From NCBI GenBank assembly GCA_963725315.1, contig CAVRYA010000004.1:496001-560000 (forward strand): a DNA stretch of 64,000 bases, written 5' to 3'. This document shows positions 24,011 to 32,840 of this stretch, piece after piece. Each line of letters opens with the position of its first letter. Position 1 is the first letter of the stretch. Source of the DNA: JBBRHQ01 sp963725315 (GTDB lineage: Bacteria; Actinomycetota; Thermoleophilia; Solirubrobacterales; 70-9). The notes beneath the pieces are model-generated. The model was given only the letters and a program-made list of their open reading frames with translations. It was not told where the DNA came from and searched no databases. The position numbers and the translations under genes are program-made.

Positions 24011-24023
24011 TAGAGTCGGGGTC
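24011..24023 (+). promoter_or_regulatory. Leaderless-type -10 element (TAGAGT)
   Basis: TAGAGT at 24011-24016 lies seven bases before GTG 24024, which has no Shine-Dalgarno. Confidence 0.45.
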
Positions 24024-24347
24024 GTGAGTGGTTTGGAGAATCAGGTCGAGGGAGAGGTGGTTTCCGAGGAGGACGCCGAGACCGGGTCCGCGAACGGGGT
24101 GCGGCCGCTGCCGCTGCCCTATGAGCAGCCGAAGCTGCCCGTGCTTCGCAACGAGGTCCGAAGCGCTGCGATAGCCGCCGCCGGGGGCGTCCTCGCCGGC
24201 GCCGCGACGGTCGCCGCGGTGCGCGCGGTCGGCGCCGCCGGGCGCCGCAGCCGCTCCTCGAGGCGGCTGGCCCGGCGCGGCCCCGCGCCCGCCAACGTCG
24301 TCGCCAGCCGCTCCTTTCTCGTGGACGTTCACCTGCTCGGACGGTGA
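24024..24347 (+). CDS. Small unknown protein with hydrophobic Ala/Gly segment
   Basis: A 107-residue protein starting at GTG 24024 behind a leaderless-type promoter. N-terminus acidic (VEGEVVSEEDAETGSANG), then a Pro-rich linker, one hydrophobic Ala/Gly segment (AAIAAAGGVLAGAATVAAVR) and a basic C-terminus ending VVASRSFLVDVHLLGR. No family recognised. Its stop overlaps the GTG start of the AlkA-like gene (GTGA, 24344-24347), so the two are translationally coupled. Confidence 0.55.
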   Translation: MSGLENQVEGEVVSEEDAETGSANGVRPLPLPYEQPKLPVLRNEVRSAAIAAAGGVLAGAATVAAVRAVGAAGRRSRSSRRLARRGPAPANVVASRSFLVDVHLLGR

Positions 24348-25309
24348 GCCCGGCCCGGGGCTCCGGCCTCGAGGTCGAGGTGCGCCCGCCCTCGCCCTTC
24401 CGCCTGCCCTCCGCGGGCGGCGACCGCGTCCTGCGGCGCTCTGGGGGCGTCGCTACCCGTCTCCTCCACGTCGCCGGGGCGCCGGTCGCCGTCCACGCCT
24501 GGCAGACCGGCTCGGGGACGGTCCGCTTCTGTGCCGAGCCGCTGGAGCCCGCCGCGGTCGCCGCTCCTGACCTGCACGGCTCCCCCGCGGCGGGCCCCCG
24601 GGCCGATCGCGGGCAGCTCGAGATCGCGATCGAGCGGATGCGCTTCGCCCTCGGCGTGGACGACGACCTCTCCGACTTCTACCGCAGCTTTCGCCGCGAA
24701 CCGCTGCTCGGCCCGCTGCTGCGGCGGCGCCCGCACCTTCGCCCTCGGCGACGGCCCTGGCCTTGGGAGGCGCTGGCCTGGGCGGTCACCAACCAGCTGA
24801 TCGAGGCGGTCCGCGCCGCTCGCATCCAGCGCCGCATCGTCCGTCGCTGGGGGCCTCACCTGGGAGAGGGTCCGGCGACCCTCCGGGATGTTCCCTGCGC
24901 CGCCGTGATCGCGGGCCGCGCCCCGGCCGAGCTGGAGTCCACCGACCTCGCCGCGCGCCGGGCGATCGCCCTGCGGGAGGTCGCCCGCGACGTCGCCGGG
25001 GGCCGCTGCGATCCATCAGACCCCGCCTCGGATGCCCGTCTGCTGGCGCGCCGCAACATCGGGCCCTGGACCGTGCAGTGTCTGGGCCTGCACGGCCGCG
25101 GCGACCCCGATTCCCTGCCCGCCGGGGACCTCGCCTACCTGAAGCTGGTCGGGCGGCTGGCGAACCTCGGCGGCCGGCGGGCGACGATCCCCGAGGTCGA
25201 GGAGTTCTACGCGCCGTACGAGCCCTACCGCGGCCTGGCGGGGGTGCACACGATCGTCGGCCTCCATCACCTCGTCGCCCAGGGCGGGCCGCAGCGCCTC
25301 GCCGCCTAG
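24344..25309 (+). CDS. alkA: DNA-3-methyladenine glycosylase II-like (HhH-GPD)
   Basis: A 321-residue base-excision repair glycosylase of the AlkA/HhH-GPD superfamily. The helix-hairpin-helix and catalytic region reads ARRNIGPWTVQCLGLHGRGD and then PAGDLAYLKLVGRLANLGGR, where the Asp in AGDL is the expected catalytic residue. Upstream, PWEALAWAVTNQLIEAVRAA matches the helix carrying the conserved Q of the family. It starts with GTG overlapping the upstream stop (GTGA). The stop TAG (25307-25309) lies inside the CCTAGG target duplication of the IS481-type element; because the same six bases follow the element, insertion did not change the protein. Confidence 0.83.
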   Translation: MSPARGSGLEVEVRPPSPFRLPSAGGDRVLRRSGGVATRLLHVAGAPVAVHAWQTGSGTVRFCAEPLEPAAVAAPDLHGSPAAGPRADRGQLEIAIERMRFALGVDDDLSDFYRSFRREPLLGPLLRRRPHLRPRRRPWPWEALAWAVTNQLIEAVRAARIQRRIVRRWGPHLGEGPATLRDVPCAAVIAGRAPAELESTDLAARRAIALREVARDVAGGRCDPSDPASDARLLARRNIGPWTVQCLGLHGRGDPDSLPAGDLAYLKLVGRLANLGGRRATIPEVEEFYAPYEPYRGLAGVHTIVGLHHLVAQGGPQRLAA

Positions 25310-25310
25310 G
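25305..25310. repeat. Target-site duplication CCTAGG, left copy
   Basis: CCTAGG at 25305-25310 is repeated at 26385-26390 on the other side of the element. It fits the NCTAGN target preference and 6-bp duplication known for IS481. Confidence 0.8.
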
Positions 25311-26301
25311 TGTAGATGCCAGCCACGTTGTTCCCGGTCAACTCCCGTAGCCGGGCAATCGGCGGTCGGTGACCGAGGGCGCCGTGTCTTCGCCGGTAGT
25401 TGTAGCGCTCGAGCCAGCCAGAGAGGGCGGCCGCCCTCTCTGGCGATGAGCCGTAGACGGCCGCGTAGGCCCACTCACGGAGCATCGTGCGGATGAAGCG
25501 CTCGGCCTTGCCGTTTGTCTGGGGGCGGTAGGGGCGGGTGCGGATGTGGCGGATTCCGAGCTGGCGGCAGGCGGTCGCATGGGCGGCCGAAACGTAGGCA
25601 GGGCCGTTGTCGGTCATCAGCCGCTCGATCCTGATCCCGTGTGAGCGGTAGAAGGTCAAGGCCCGCCGCAGGAAGCCGATCGCGGTCTCGGTCTTCTCGT
25701 CGGGCAGCACCTCGACGTAGGCGAGGCGGGTGGCGTCGTCGACGCAGACGTGGACGCGCTCCCAGCCGATCCGGCGACGCTTCGCGCCTTCGGCGTCGGT
25801 TCTCGTCGTCGTTCGCCGCACCTTTCGACCAGTGATCCGTGCCCGGCGCCATGGGGACCGATCCGCCCCAGTTGCTTGACGTCGATGTGGATCAGCTCCC
25901 CCGGGCGGGAGCGCTCATAGTGGCGGATCGGCTCCTCGGGCTCCAGGCGGCTCAGCCTGCCGAGGCCGATCCTCCCCAGTACCGCCGAGACAGTCGAAGT
26001 CGCCATCTCCAACAGTTCGGCGATCTCGGGCCCGGTCATCCGCAGCCGCCGCAGGGCGGCGATCGCCTCGACGCGGTCATCGGGCGTGCGGCGCTGTGGA
26101 TTCGCCTCGGGGCCGAGCTGCGATCGAGCCAGCCCGGCCTCGCCCTCGGCACGGTAGCGGCGCACCCACTTGCCGGCGGTCCGCACGCTCACTCCGGCGG
26201 CCTCGGCCGCCTCCGCGAGCGTGCGGCCCTCCTCGAGCACCCTCCTCGACCATCAGCGCCCTGCCCTTCGGGCCGAGGGGCGCGTTAGCGTGCAGCTTCA
26301 T
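25306..26301 (-). pseudogene. IS481-family transposase, two frameshifts
   Basis: Reconstructed, this is a 331-residue DDE transposase. It starts at ATG 26301 (MKLHANAPLGPKGRALMVEE) with AGGAGG upstream. An extra base in the CCC run at 26240-26242 moves the frame to the HTH part (LAEAAEAAGVSVRTAGKWVR, RMTGPEIAELLEMATSTVSA and HIDVKQLGRIG). A missing base near 25839 moves it again to the catalytic core (WERVHVCVDDATRLAYVEVL, LMTDNGPAYVSA, RPYRPQTNGKAERFIRTMLR). The DDE residues are the Asp of CVDD or HIDV, the Asp of MTDNG and the Glu of KAERF. The stop TAG falls in the flanking CCTAGG. With both indels true, the copy cannot make transposase. Confidence 0.82.
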
Positions 26302-26384
26302 CCGGTGTCCTCCTTGGATCTGGGTGGCTTCGACACCCCCAGCCTCCAAGGAGGTCCGGATGAACAACGTGCTTAGGAACTACA
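25311..26384 (-). mobile_element. IS481-family insertion sequence, 1074 bp
   Basis: Terminal inverted repeats are TGTAGATGCCAGCCACGTTG at 25311 and TGTAGTTCCTAAGCACGTTG read inward from 26384, sharing the TGTAG tip and the CACGTTGTTC block. The element is flanked by CCTAGG duplications. It carries one transposase frame on the minus strand with an IS481-type HTH and DDE core. The joined flanks restore GCCGCCTAGGCGGC, a perfect 14-bp palindrome at the alkA stop codon. Confidence 0.88.
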
Positions 26385-26390
26385 CCTAGG
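26385..26390. repeat. Target-site duplication CCTAGG, right copy
   Basis: Second copy of the six-base duplication flanking the IS481-type element, followed by CGGC, which completes the palindromic target with the left flank GCCG. Confidence 0.8.
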
Positions 26391-26479
26391 CGGCCTCCCT
26401 TCGCGGCAAACAAGCGTGCGGGAGGCAGTCCCAGAGTCTGCTTACCTCTGGCGCGTCGGGACCTGGTCTCGTTGGGGCG

Positions 26480-26893
26480 CTACTCCGACAGCCCGGCGGC
26501 TTGGAAGGCCTCCTCGCGTGTCAGGAACCACACCACCCGGACCACCCTCCCGTCGCGAAGCGTCCAGAGCAGCGTGAAGGGCCGCACGACCTCGATCCCA
26601 CTCGCCCGTCCACGCGCGTGCCTGGTGACGACCGCGATCACCTGCTCGCCCGCATCGATCAACTCCTCGTAGTCGTACTCGACCTCCCCCCATGCCTCGT
26701 GCCACTCCCGGAAGAAGTCGCGGAGTCCGTCGTGACCGTGGTATGCATCTGCGCCACTCGGCCGGTTCGAAACGCCGATCCGAGACGCGTCTAACTCGAG
26801 TTCCGGGTCATAGAGAGCGAAGACGGTCGCGGCGTCACGGCGAGCAGCGGCAGCGTAGGTCCGCCGCACGATCTCCACGTTTTCCTGCGACAT
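26480..26893 (-). CDS. SnoaL-like (NTF2 superfamily) protein
   Basis: A 137-residue single-domain protein of the SnoaL/NTF2-like fold. It starts MSQENVEIVRRTYAAAARRD, a beginning very common in Thermoleophilia SnoaL proteins, which decides the start at 26893 (an ATG two codons upstream also exists). Other landmarks: ATVFALYDPELELDASR, GHDGLRDFFREWHEAWGEVE and RPFTLLWTLRDGRVVRVVWF. The pocket is not informative about ligand. It stands alone between the IS element and a divergent c-di-GMP gene. Confidence 0.8.
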   Translation of the reverse strand: MSQENVEIVRRTYAAAARRDAATVFALYDPELELDASRIGVSNRPSGADAYHGHDGLRDFFREWHEAWGEVEYDYEELIDAGEQVIAVVTRHARGRASGIEVVRPFTLLWTLRDGRVVRVVWFLTREEAFQAAGLSE

Positions 26894-27040
26894 CGCCATG
26901 CAGTATTTCGCGGAGGCCTTGGGGGCGCGCGAATCACACGGGCGGGCGGGTGCCCTCACCGTCCGTGGGGCTGTGGCGATCGGCCCTGCAGTGGGCGCAT
27001 CGTCGGTAAAGCCTCCTGGCCGCATTGTCGATGGTTTGGA

Positions 27041-29741
27041 GTGGAAAACCAGCCTTCCTGGGAGCGCAGCTGGCCGACCGAGCAGCTCGCCGAGTTCCTC
27101 GACCTGATCTCCTCCGAGGCCGACGAGAAAGCGGCGCTACGCGTCGCCGCCGAGCAGGTCGCCGCGGCCTTCGCCGCCGACGGCGCGGCGATCGTCTCTG
27201 AGGGGGTCGAGTCCCGGGCCGGATTCGGCGAGGACGAGGTCCCCGAGTCGGCGCTGCTGGCGGTCGCCGCCGACCGATCCAGGCTCCTCGAGCTGCCGGG
27301 CGCCGGGTGCTGTCACGCGGTCGCGGTGCCGATCGGCCGCGACGGCCACCGCTCGCTGCTCGTCGCGCGCTCGCGGCCGCAGATGTTCAGCCGCGAGGAA
27401 GTCGGGCTGCTGGGGGAGATGGCGCACACCCTTGAGGTTGCGATGCGCCTGCTCGACAGCCGCGCCAAGGAGCGCGAGCTGCGCCAGCGCGCCGAGGACG
27501 AGACGAGGGTGCGCAAGCGGGCCGAGGAGGACTACCGCATCCTGGTCGAGCGGCTGCCGGCGATCGTCTACACCGCTGAGCTCGGCGAGCACGGGCGCTG
27601 GCGCTACGTCAGCCCCCAGGTCGAGGAGATCCTCGGCTACACCCCCGAGGAGTGGCTCGCCGACCCGGGGCTGTGGGCCAGCAGGGTCCATCCCGAGGAC
27701 GCCGAGCGGGCGCTGGAGCAGGAGACCGAGAAGATCGTCGGGACCCGCAACCCGCCGCCGCTCGACTACCGCATGCTGACTCGCGACGGGGACGTGGTCT
27801 GGATCCTCGACGAGGCGGTGCTCGAACTGGACTCCGAGGGCATCCCCGTCTGGCACGGGGTGCTCTACGACATCACCGAGCGCAAGATCGCCGAGCAGGG
27901 CTTCGAGCGCAGCGCCGCCCAGCAGGCGGCGGTCGCGCGGCTGGGGGAGCAGGCGCTCTCGGGCGCCGAGCCGGCGGCCCTGATGGACTCGACCGCCGGC
28001 CTGGTGGCCGAGATCGAGGGCGTCGAGCACGCCTGTGTCTGGGAGCTGCCCCAGGGCGGGCGGACCCTGCGCCTGCGCGCCGGCCTCGAATCGGTGCGCA
28101 AGCACGGGGAGGGCCGGGCCTCGGCGACCCGAAACTCCCACGCCGGAGCCGCGGTCGAGTCCGGACTTCATGTGATCGTCGACGACTGGGAGACCGAGAG
28201 CCGCTTCGCGATGCCTCCGGCGCTGCGGGTGCTCGGGATCCGCTCCAGCCTCGCGGTGGTCATCGACGGCCACAAGAATCCCTTCGGGGTCCTCGACGTG
28301 CACTCGACCGAGCCCCACTACTTCACCCCCAAGGACGTCCACTTCATCCAGTCCGCCGCCAACGTCCTCGCCGACGCGATCGAGCGCCGCTTCGCCGACG
28401 ACCAGCTTCGCCACCGGGTCCTCCACGACGCCCTCACCGGCCTTCCCAACCGCACCCAGTTCGTCGACACCCTTGACCAGTCGCTGGCCCGCGCCGAGGA
28501 CTCCGGAGCCCCCGTGGGCGTCCTCTTCCTCGACCTCGACCACTTCAAGCTGATCAACGACAGCCTCGGCCACCACAAGGGCGACGAGCTGCTGCGGGCG
28601 ATCGCGCCGCGGCTGCGCTCGCACCTCCGCCCCGGCGACGCCGTCGCCCGCTTCGGCGGCGACGAGTTCGGGATCCTGGTCGAGCAGCTCTCCGACGAGC
28701 AGGAGGCGCTGGCGATCGCCGAACGGGTCAACGGCGCGTTCGACCGGCCCTTCCAGCTCAGCGGCGTCGAGCATTACATCACCGTCAGCGTCGGGATCGC
28801 GGTCGCCGCCCCCGGTGGCCCGGAGGCCGATGCCGACTCCCTGATCCGCGACGCGGACGCCGCCATGTACCGGGCCAAGGAGCGCGGCCGCAGCCGCTGT
28901 GAGCTGTTCGACGCCGAGATGCGGGCCCGGGCGATCCGCCGGCTGGAGATCGAGCGCGAGCTGCGCCACGCCCTGGAGCGCGACGAGCTGCGTCCTACGC
29001 TACCAGCCGATCGTCGCCATGCGGACCGGCGAGGTGTCCGGGGTGGAGGCGCTGCTTCGCTGGCAGCACCCCGAGCGCGGCATGCTCGACCCGGGCGAGT
29101 TCATCCCGGTCGCCGAGGACAGCGGGCTGATCGAGCCGATCGGGCGCTGGGTGATGGAGCAGGCATGCCGCCAGACGCTGGTCTGGCACGACGAGCGCCC
29201 GGACGCGCGTCCGATCGACGTCTCGGTCAACCTCTCGGCCCGTCAGGTCACCCACCGCGACCTGACGGCGGCGGTCTCCGAGATCCTCGCCCGCACCGGG
29301 CTCGCCCCCGAGCACCTGCACCTGGAGATCACCGAGAGCGTCCTGGTCGAGGAGCACGGCGTCGCCACCTCGACCCTGGAGGCGCTCAAGGAGCTCGGCG
29401 TCAGCCTCGTCCTCGACGACTTCGGCACCGGCTACTCCTCGCTCGCCTATCTCAACCGCTTCCCGCTCGACGTCCTGAAGATCGACCGCTCCTTCACCGA
29501 GGCACTCGGCGTCGAGGCAGAGCGCACCGCGATCGTCGAGGCGATCATCGGCATGGCGCGGGCGCTGGCGCTGGACGTGGTCGCCGAGGGGGTCGAGAAC
29601 GAGGCCCAGGCGTCGGAGCTCCGCCGGCTCGGCTGCGACTGGGCGCAGGGCTTCTACTTCGCCCGCCCGATGGCCGCCCAGCAGGTCTCCAACCTGCTGG
29701 CCGACGCGCGTCCCTACTCGGGGATCCTGCCCGGCAGGTAG
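27041..29741 (+). pseudogene. GAF-PAS-GAF-GGDEF-EAL c-di-GMP protein, one-base frameshift
   Basis: A cytoplasmic cyclic-di-GMP enzyme of about 899 residues after correction. Order: GAF (about 1-140), coiled linker (RQRAEDETRVRKRAEEDYR), PAS (about 165-285, ILGYTPEEWL to VLYDITERK), second GAF (about 290-450), GGDEF (DALTGLPNRTQFVDTL, FLDLDHFKLINDSLGHHKGD, RFGGDEFGIL near 537) and EAL (YQPIVAMRTGEVSGVEALLR, LEITESVL, DDFGTGYSSLAYL, KIDRSF, AEGVEN). Both catalytic motifs are intact. The frame breaks between GGDEF and EAL: ERDEL is followed by an extra C at 28991, after which VLRYQPIV continues in another frame to the TAG at 29741. GTG start, uncertain. If the frameshift is real, only a cyclase would be made. 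Confidence 0.8.
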
Positions 29742-30784
29742 TGGTTGCTGAGCACCTGCGCCGGACTCGGCAGCGAGCTGATCAGGCCGTTGTCGCGCAT
29801 CCAGCCGATGAACACCTTCCAGGCCGCCGGGCTCATGTAGCCGAACGGGCGGCCCTTGCGGCTCGGCTCGAGCAGCGGCAGGGTCGCGGCGAGCTCGGCC
29901 TTGGCGGTCTTCGGGTCGAGGCCGCGCTCGTAGGAGAGCACCGCCCTTCGTGCCGCCGCCGGGTTGCGCTCTGCGGCGGCCGTGCCCCGCGCCAGGGCGG
30001 CGATGAACAGCCTGATCGGCTCGGAGTCCTCGGCCAACCGGCTGCCATTGGCAACCAGGACCAGCTCGTCGTAGCGCGGGACGCCGAGCTGGTCCACCGG
30101 GGTCACCACCGGCTTGCGCCCGCGCACCCGCAGGTCGACGCCCTCGATGTTGCTGAACCCGCCGAGGATCGCGGCGGCGCGCCCGCCGAGGATCGCCGGC
30201 AGCAGCCCCAGTCCGACGTTGACGGACTTGACCTCGGTGGGCGACATGTTCGCCCGCGCCAGGATCGTTTTCAGGTAGGCGTCCTGGTAGGGGATGCCGG
30301 CCGTGGCGATCGTCTTGCCGCGCAGGTCGGTGACACTCCGCACCCCCGAGTCCTTCAGCCAGATCATCGAGGTCAGCGGCCGGTCGACGAGAGCGCCGAC
30401 CGCGATCACGTCGAGACCCTGATCGCGGGCCAGCAGGATCTCGGGCTCATAGGAGATCGCCAGGTCCACCTGCCCCGCCGCCACCTGCTTGATCGGTGCC
30501 GAGGGGTCGGAGGGAGCGTTGATCGAGACGTCGAGCCCGGCGTCGCGGAAGTAGCCGAGCCGCTTCGCCATATAGATGCCGACGTGGTCGGGGTTGGGGT
30601 AGAAGTCGAGGGCGAGGTCGAAGGGCTGCGGCTTGCCCTTGACCTCCTCGGGCTTCTCGCCGCAGGCGGCGAGGGTCAGCGCCGCGAGCAGCGCCGCGAG
30701 TCCCGCCAGGACGACCAGCGCCCGACGCCGCCCCCTGCTGTTCGCTCGCGGCTCTCTCAAACCGGGCGCGACCCTACCGCTCAT
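29714..30784 (-). CDS. thiY: ABC transporter substrate-binding lipoprotein, NMT1/THI5-like
   Basis: A 356-residue solute-binding lipoprotein (signal RRRALVVLAGLAALLAALTL, lipobox LAAC). The NMT1/THI5-like fold is shown by LDFYPNPDHVGIYMAKRLGY, KQVAAGQVDLAISYEPEILL, SVTDLRGKTIATAGIPYQDA and TEVKSVNVGLGLLPAILGGR. Members such as ThiY bind pyrimidine precursors of thiamine. The ATG at 30784 overlaps the permease stop as ATGA. It is the last gene of an operon led by a TPP riboswitch, which strongly supports a thiamine-precursor role. Its 3' end overlaps the convergent EAL gene by 28 bp. Confidence 0.87.
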   Translation of the reverse strand: MSGRVAPGLREPRANSRGRRRALVVLAGLAALLAALTLAACGEKPEEVKGKPQPFDLALDFYPNPDHVGIYMAKRLGYFRDAGLDVSINAPSDPSAPIKQVAAGQVDLAISYEPEILLARDQGLDVIAVGALVDRPLTSMIWLKDSGVRSVTDLRGKTIATAGIPYQDAYLKTILARANMSPTEVKSVNVGLGLLPAILGGRAAAILGGFSNIEGVDLRVRGRKPVVTPVDQLGVPRYDELVLVANGSRLAEDSEPIRLFIAALARGTAAAERNPAAARRAVLSYERGLDPKTAKAELAATLPLLEPSRKGRPFGYMSPAAWKVFIGWMRDNGLISSLPSPAQVLSNHYLPGRIPE

Positions 30785-31533
30785 CGCCAGCTCACGACCC
30801 TGCGCTCGGCGAAGGCGAGCAGCGCGAAGAGCCCGACCGCGAAGGCCGAGAGGATCGCCACCGAGGCAAACATCCGCGCCGTCTCCAACCGGCCGTTGTC
30901 GAGCTGCATCAGGTACCCGAGCCCCTCCGAGGACCCCGACCACTCACCGAAGATGGCGCCGATCACGGCGACCGCCACGGCGATCTTGGCGCCGCTGAAC
31001 ACGTAGGGAAGTGCGGTCGGGGCCTCCAGCCGGCGGAAGGTGGCGAACCGGGAGGCATCGAGGCTGCGCATCATCTTTCGCGCCTCGGGGTCGACCGAGC
31101 GGAGGCCGTCGAGGGCGTTGACGGTGATCGGGAAGAAGCAGATCAGCGCGATGATCGCCAGCTTCGGCCCGATCCCATAGCCGAACCAGACGACCAAGAT
31201 CGGGGCGATGACGATGATCGGCACCGTCTGCGAGGCGACGATCAGCGGGTAGAAGGCGCGCCGCAGGGTGGGGGAGAGGTGGAGGACCACGGCGAAGGCG
31301 AGCCCGGCGGCGAGGGCGCAGCCGAAGCCGAGCACGATCTCCTTCAGGGTCACCCAGGCGTTGTCGGCGAGCAGCGAGCGGTCCTCCCACAGCACCTTGG
31401 CAATCTCCGAGGGCGACGGGACGAGGAAGTCCTCGAGGTGAAGCGCCGAGGCGATCGCCCCGCTGCTGGCGGCGATCTGCCAGGCGCCGAGCAGCGCGGC
31501 CAGGACCAGGGCGGGGAGGATCCAGCGCCTCAC
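30781..31533 (-). CDS. thiX: ABC transporter permease, thiamine-precursor type
   Basis: A 250-residue permease with about six TM segments (VRRWILPALVLAALLGAWQI at the start; VLGFGCALAAGLAFAVVLHL; YPLIVASQTVPIIVIAPIL) and the BPD-permease EAA-loop region GLRSVDPEARKMMRSLDASR. The start is GTG at 31533, overlapping the ATPase stop as GTGA; a much longer open frame upstream is the ATPase gene in another frame. It belongs to the SsuC/ThiX/TauC family; the TPP riboswitch and the THI5-like binding protein point to hydroxymethylpyrimidine-type substrates. Confidence 0.88.
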   Translation of the reverse strand: MRRWILPALVLAALLGAWQIAASSGAIASALHLEDFLVPSPSEIAKVLWEDRSLLADNAWVTLKEIVLGFGCALAAGLAFAVVLHLSPTLRRAFYPLIVASQTVPIIVIAPILVVWFGYGIGPKLAIIALICFFPITVNALDGLRSVDPEARKMMRSLDASRFATFRRLEAPTALPYVFSGAKIAVAVAVIGAIFGEWSGSSEGLGYLMQLDNGRLETARMFASVAILSAFAVGLFALLAFAERRVVSWR

Positions 31534-32348
31534 CGCGCCCCCTCCCGCAGCGCTGCCATCGCCCGCTCGCGCAGCTCGAGGAAGGCGGCCGAGGTGACGG
31601 TATGGTCGCGGTCGGGCGCCCGCGGGTCGGCGACGGTCAGCTTGGCGGCGATCCTCGCCGGGCGCGAGGAGAGCACCGCGACCTGGTCGCAGACGTAGAG
31701 CGCTTCCTCGATGTCGTGGGTGACGAGGACGGCGGTGCGCGGGTCGGCGTGAAGCGCCCCCGCCAGCCACTCCTGCATCTCGGCCCGGGTGATCGCGTCG
31801 AGCGAGGCGAAAGGCTCGTCGAGGAGCAGCACCGGCTTACCGGCGATCAGGGTGCGAAGGAAGGCGACCCGCTGGCGCATCCCGCCCGAGAGCTGAGCGG
31901 GACGGCTCGCCTCGAAGCCCTCGAGGCCGAAGCGCTCGAACAGCCGGCCCGCCTCGCGCCTCGCCCGGGCCCGGGCGAGGCCGCGGTTGCGGAGCGCCAG
32001 GGCGGCGTTGTCGATCGCCGAGAACCAGGGCAGCAGCAGGTCGCGCTGCGGCATGTAGGCGCAGGCGGCGAGGCGCTCGGCCGCGGACTCGGCACCGCCC
32101 ACAAGGGCGCGGCCGGAGGAGGGCTCGCGCAGGCCGGCGATCAGCTCCAGCAGGGTGGACTTGCCGCAGCCCGAGGGGCCGACGACCCCGAGGACGCCCT
32201 GCGGCGCCAGCTCGAGGTCGAGGCGCTCGATCACCTCCAGCTCGCCGAAGCGGTGGCCGAGGCCCTCGAGGGCGATCGCCGTGCCCCGCGGGCCCGGGGC
32301 TGGATCTGAAAGGGGCTCCTGCGTGGGAGCCCCGGTCCTCGTCAACAT
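31530..32348 (-). CDS. thiZ: ABC transporter ATPase, thiamine-precursor type
   Basis: A 272-residue ATPase. After a Pro-rich start (MLTRTGAPTQEPLSDPAPGP) come Walker A GPSGCGKSTLL, Q-loop YMPQRDLLLPW, signature LSGGMRQRVAFLRTLI, Walker B PVLLLDEPFASLD and the H-loop VTHDIEEALYVC. It is of the SsuB/TauB/ThiZ type. The ATG at 32348 is two bases after GGAGGGA, which is both the SD and the conserved 3' end of the TPP aptamer, so TPP binding should block translation of this first gene and, through the overlaps, of the whole operon. Confidence 0.92.
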   Translation of the reverse strand: MLTRTGAPTQEPLSDPAPGPRGTAIALEGLGHRFGELEVIERLDLELAPQGVLGVVGPSGCGKSTLLELIAGLREPSSGRALVGGAESAAERLAACAYMPQRDLLLPWFSAIDNAALALRNRGLARARARREAGRLFERFGLEGFEASRPAQLSGGMRQRVAFLRTLIAGKPVLLLDEPFASLDAITRAEMQEWLAGALHADPRTAVLVTHDIEEALYVCDQVAVLSSRPARIAAKLTVADPRAPDRDHTVTSAAFLELRERAMAALREGAR

Positions 32349-32445
32349 GCTCCCTCCGCGCGCATTACCGCACAGGTTCTGAGGGTCGGCGCCGGGCTGT
32401 TCGGGGCGCCATCTCAGCCCGCCTTCCCGCGAGCTCCCCTGGATT
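32349..32445 (-). promoter_or_regulatory. TPP riboswitch (THI element)
   Basis: Reading the minus strand from about 32440: GGGGAGC (32439-32433), GGGCTGAGAT (about 32419), ACCCTCAGAACCTG (about 32385), GGTAATGC and GCGGAGGGA (ending 32351). These match the conserved P2, CTGAGA, ACCCT, GAACCTG, GGxTAATxC and GGAGGGA blocks of the thiamine pyrophosphate aptamer in order and spacing. A -10-like TAGACT lies at 32460-32455. The last block doubles as the ribosome binding site of the ATPase gene. Confidence 0.93.
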
Positions 32446-32616
32446 GTCGGGTGCAGTCTAGACAAACAACTGCGCGGCCTCCTCTGCTCCAGCCCGATCG
32501 CGCTCACCATCACCGGAAGCCTCGCGATCGGGCTCCGCGTCCGGGGGCCGCTTGGCTGCTCCCGCTCCGCTTCCGGGGGCCAGAGTAATGCGCGACTCCT
32601 CTGCTCGGCGGCATGT

Positions 32617-32729
32617 GGGGTTGCCGGGGGTTCCTCCCCGGACACTCAGCGCGCCGCGCCGGGCGGATTGAAGGCGCTCAATTGCTTCTCTCGCGGCGTC
32701 GCGTCCGGGGAGGTTCACCCGGCAACCCC
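32617..32729. repeat. Imperfect inverted repeat, 27-bp arms
   Basis: The arm at 32617-32643 (GGGGTTGCCGGG to CCTCCCCGGAC) and the arm at 32703-32729 (GTCCGGGGAGG to CCCGGCAACCCC) match at 24 of 27 positions as inverted repeats. The 59-bp interior is unremarkable. It may be a small non-autonomous element or a large cruciform. Confidence 0.6.
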
Positions 32730-32766
32730 CGATCCCAGCGGCTTCCGAGCCCGAGGCCGGCTTTGA

Positions 32767-32840
32767 TACGATCCCGACCTTCTTGTGCTCCTGACTAAGG
32801 AAGTCAGGAAAGTCGCGAAAGAGTCTCTTTCGTCACGAGG
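32767..32840 (+). promoter_or_regulatory. Promoter and double-hairpin leader of TauE/SafE gene
   Basis: A -10-like TACGAT is at 32767-32772. The leader then has two perfect hairpins: TCCTGACT/AGTCAGGA (32789-32809, loop AAGGA) and CGAAAGA/TCTTTCG (32816-32832, loop GTC). SD GAGG (32837-32840) follows, five bases before GTG 32846. The first palindrome could instead be a DNA operator; its half-site CCTGACT also occurs upstream of the neighbouring Rrf2 gene. Confidence 0.5.

Noticed and set aside
29741..31006. Extension of the GGDEF frame past the EAL domain
   Set aside because: This is antisense to the thiamine-precursor transporter genes; the true EAL domain continues in another frame and stops at 29741.
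32458..32718. Minus-strand 86-codon frame in the riboswitch-exporter gap
   Set aside because: No SD, unusual composition, overlaps inverted repeats; no protein-like pattern.
32789..32832. SAM or other known riboswitch in the exporter leader
   Set aside because: Two simple hairpins only; no conserved aptamer blocks that I recognise.
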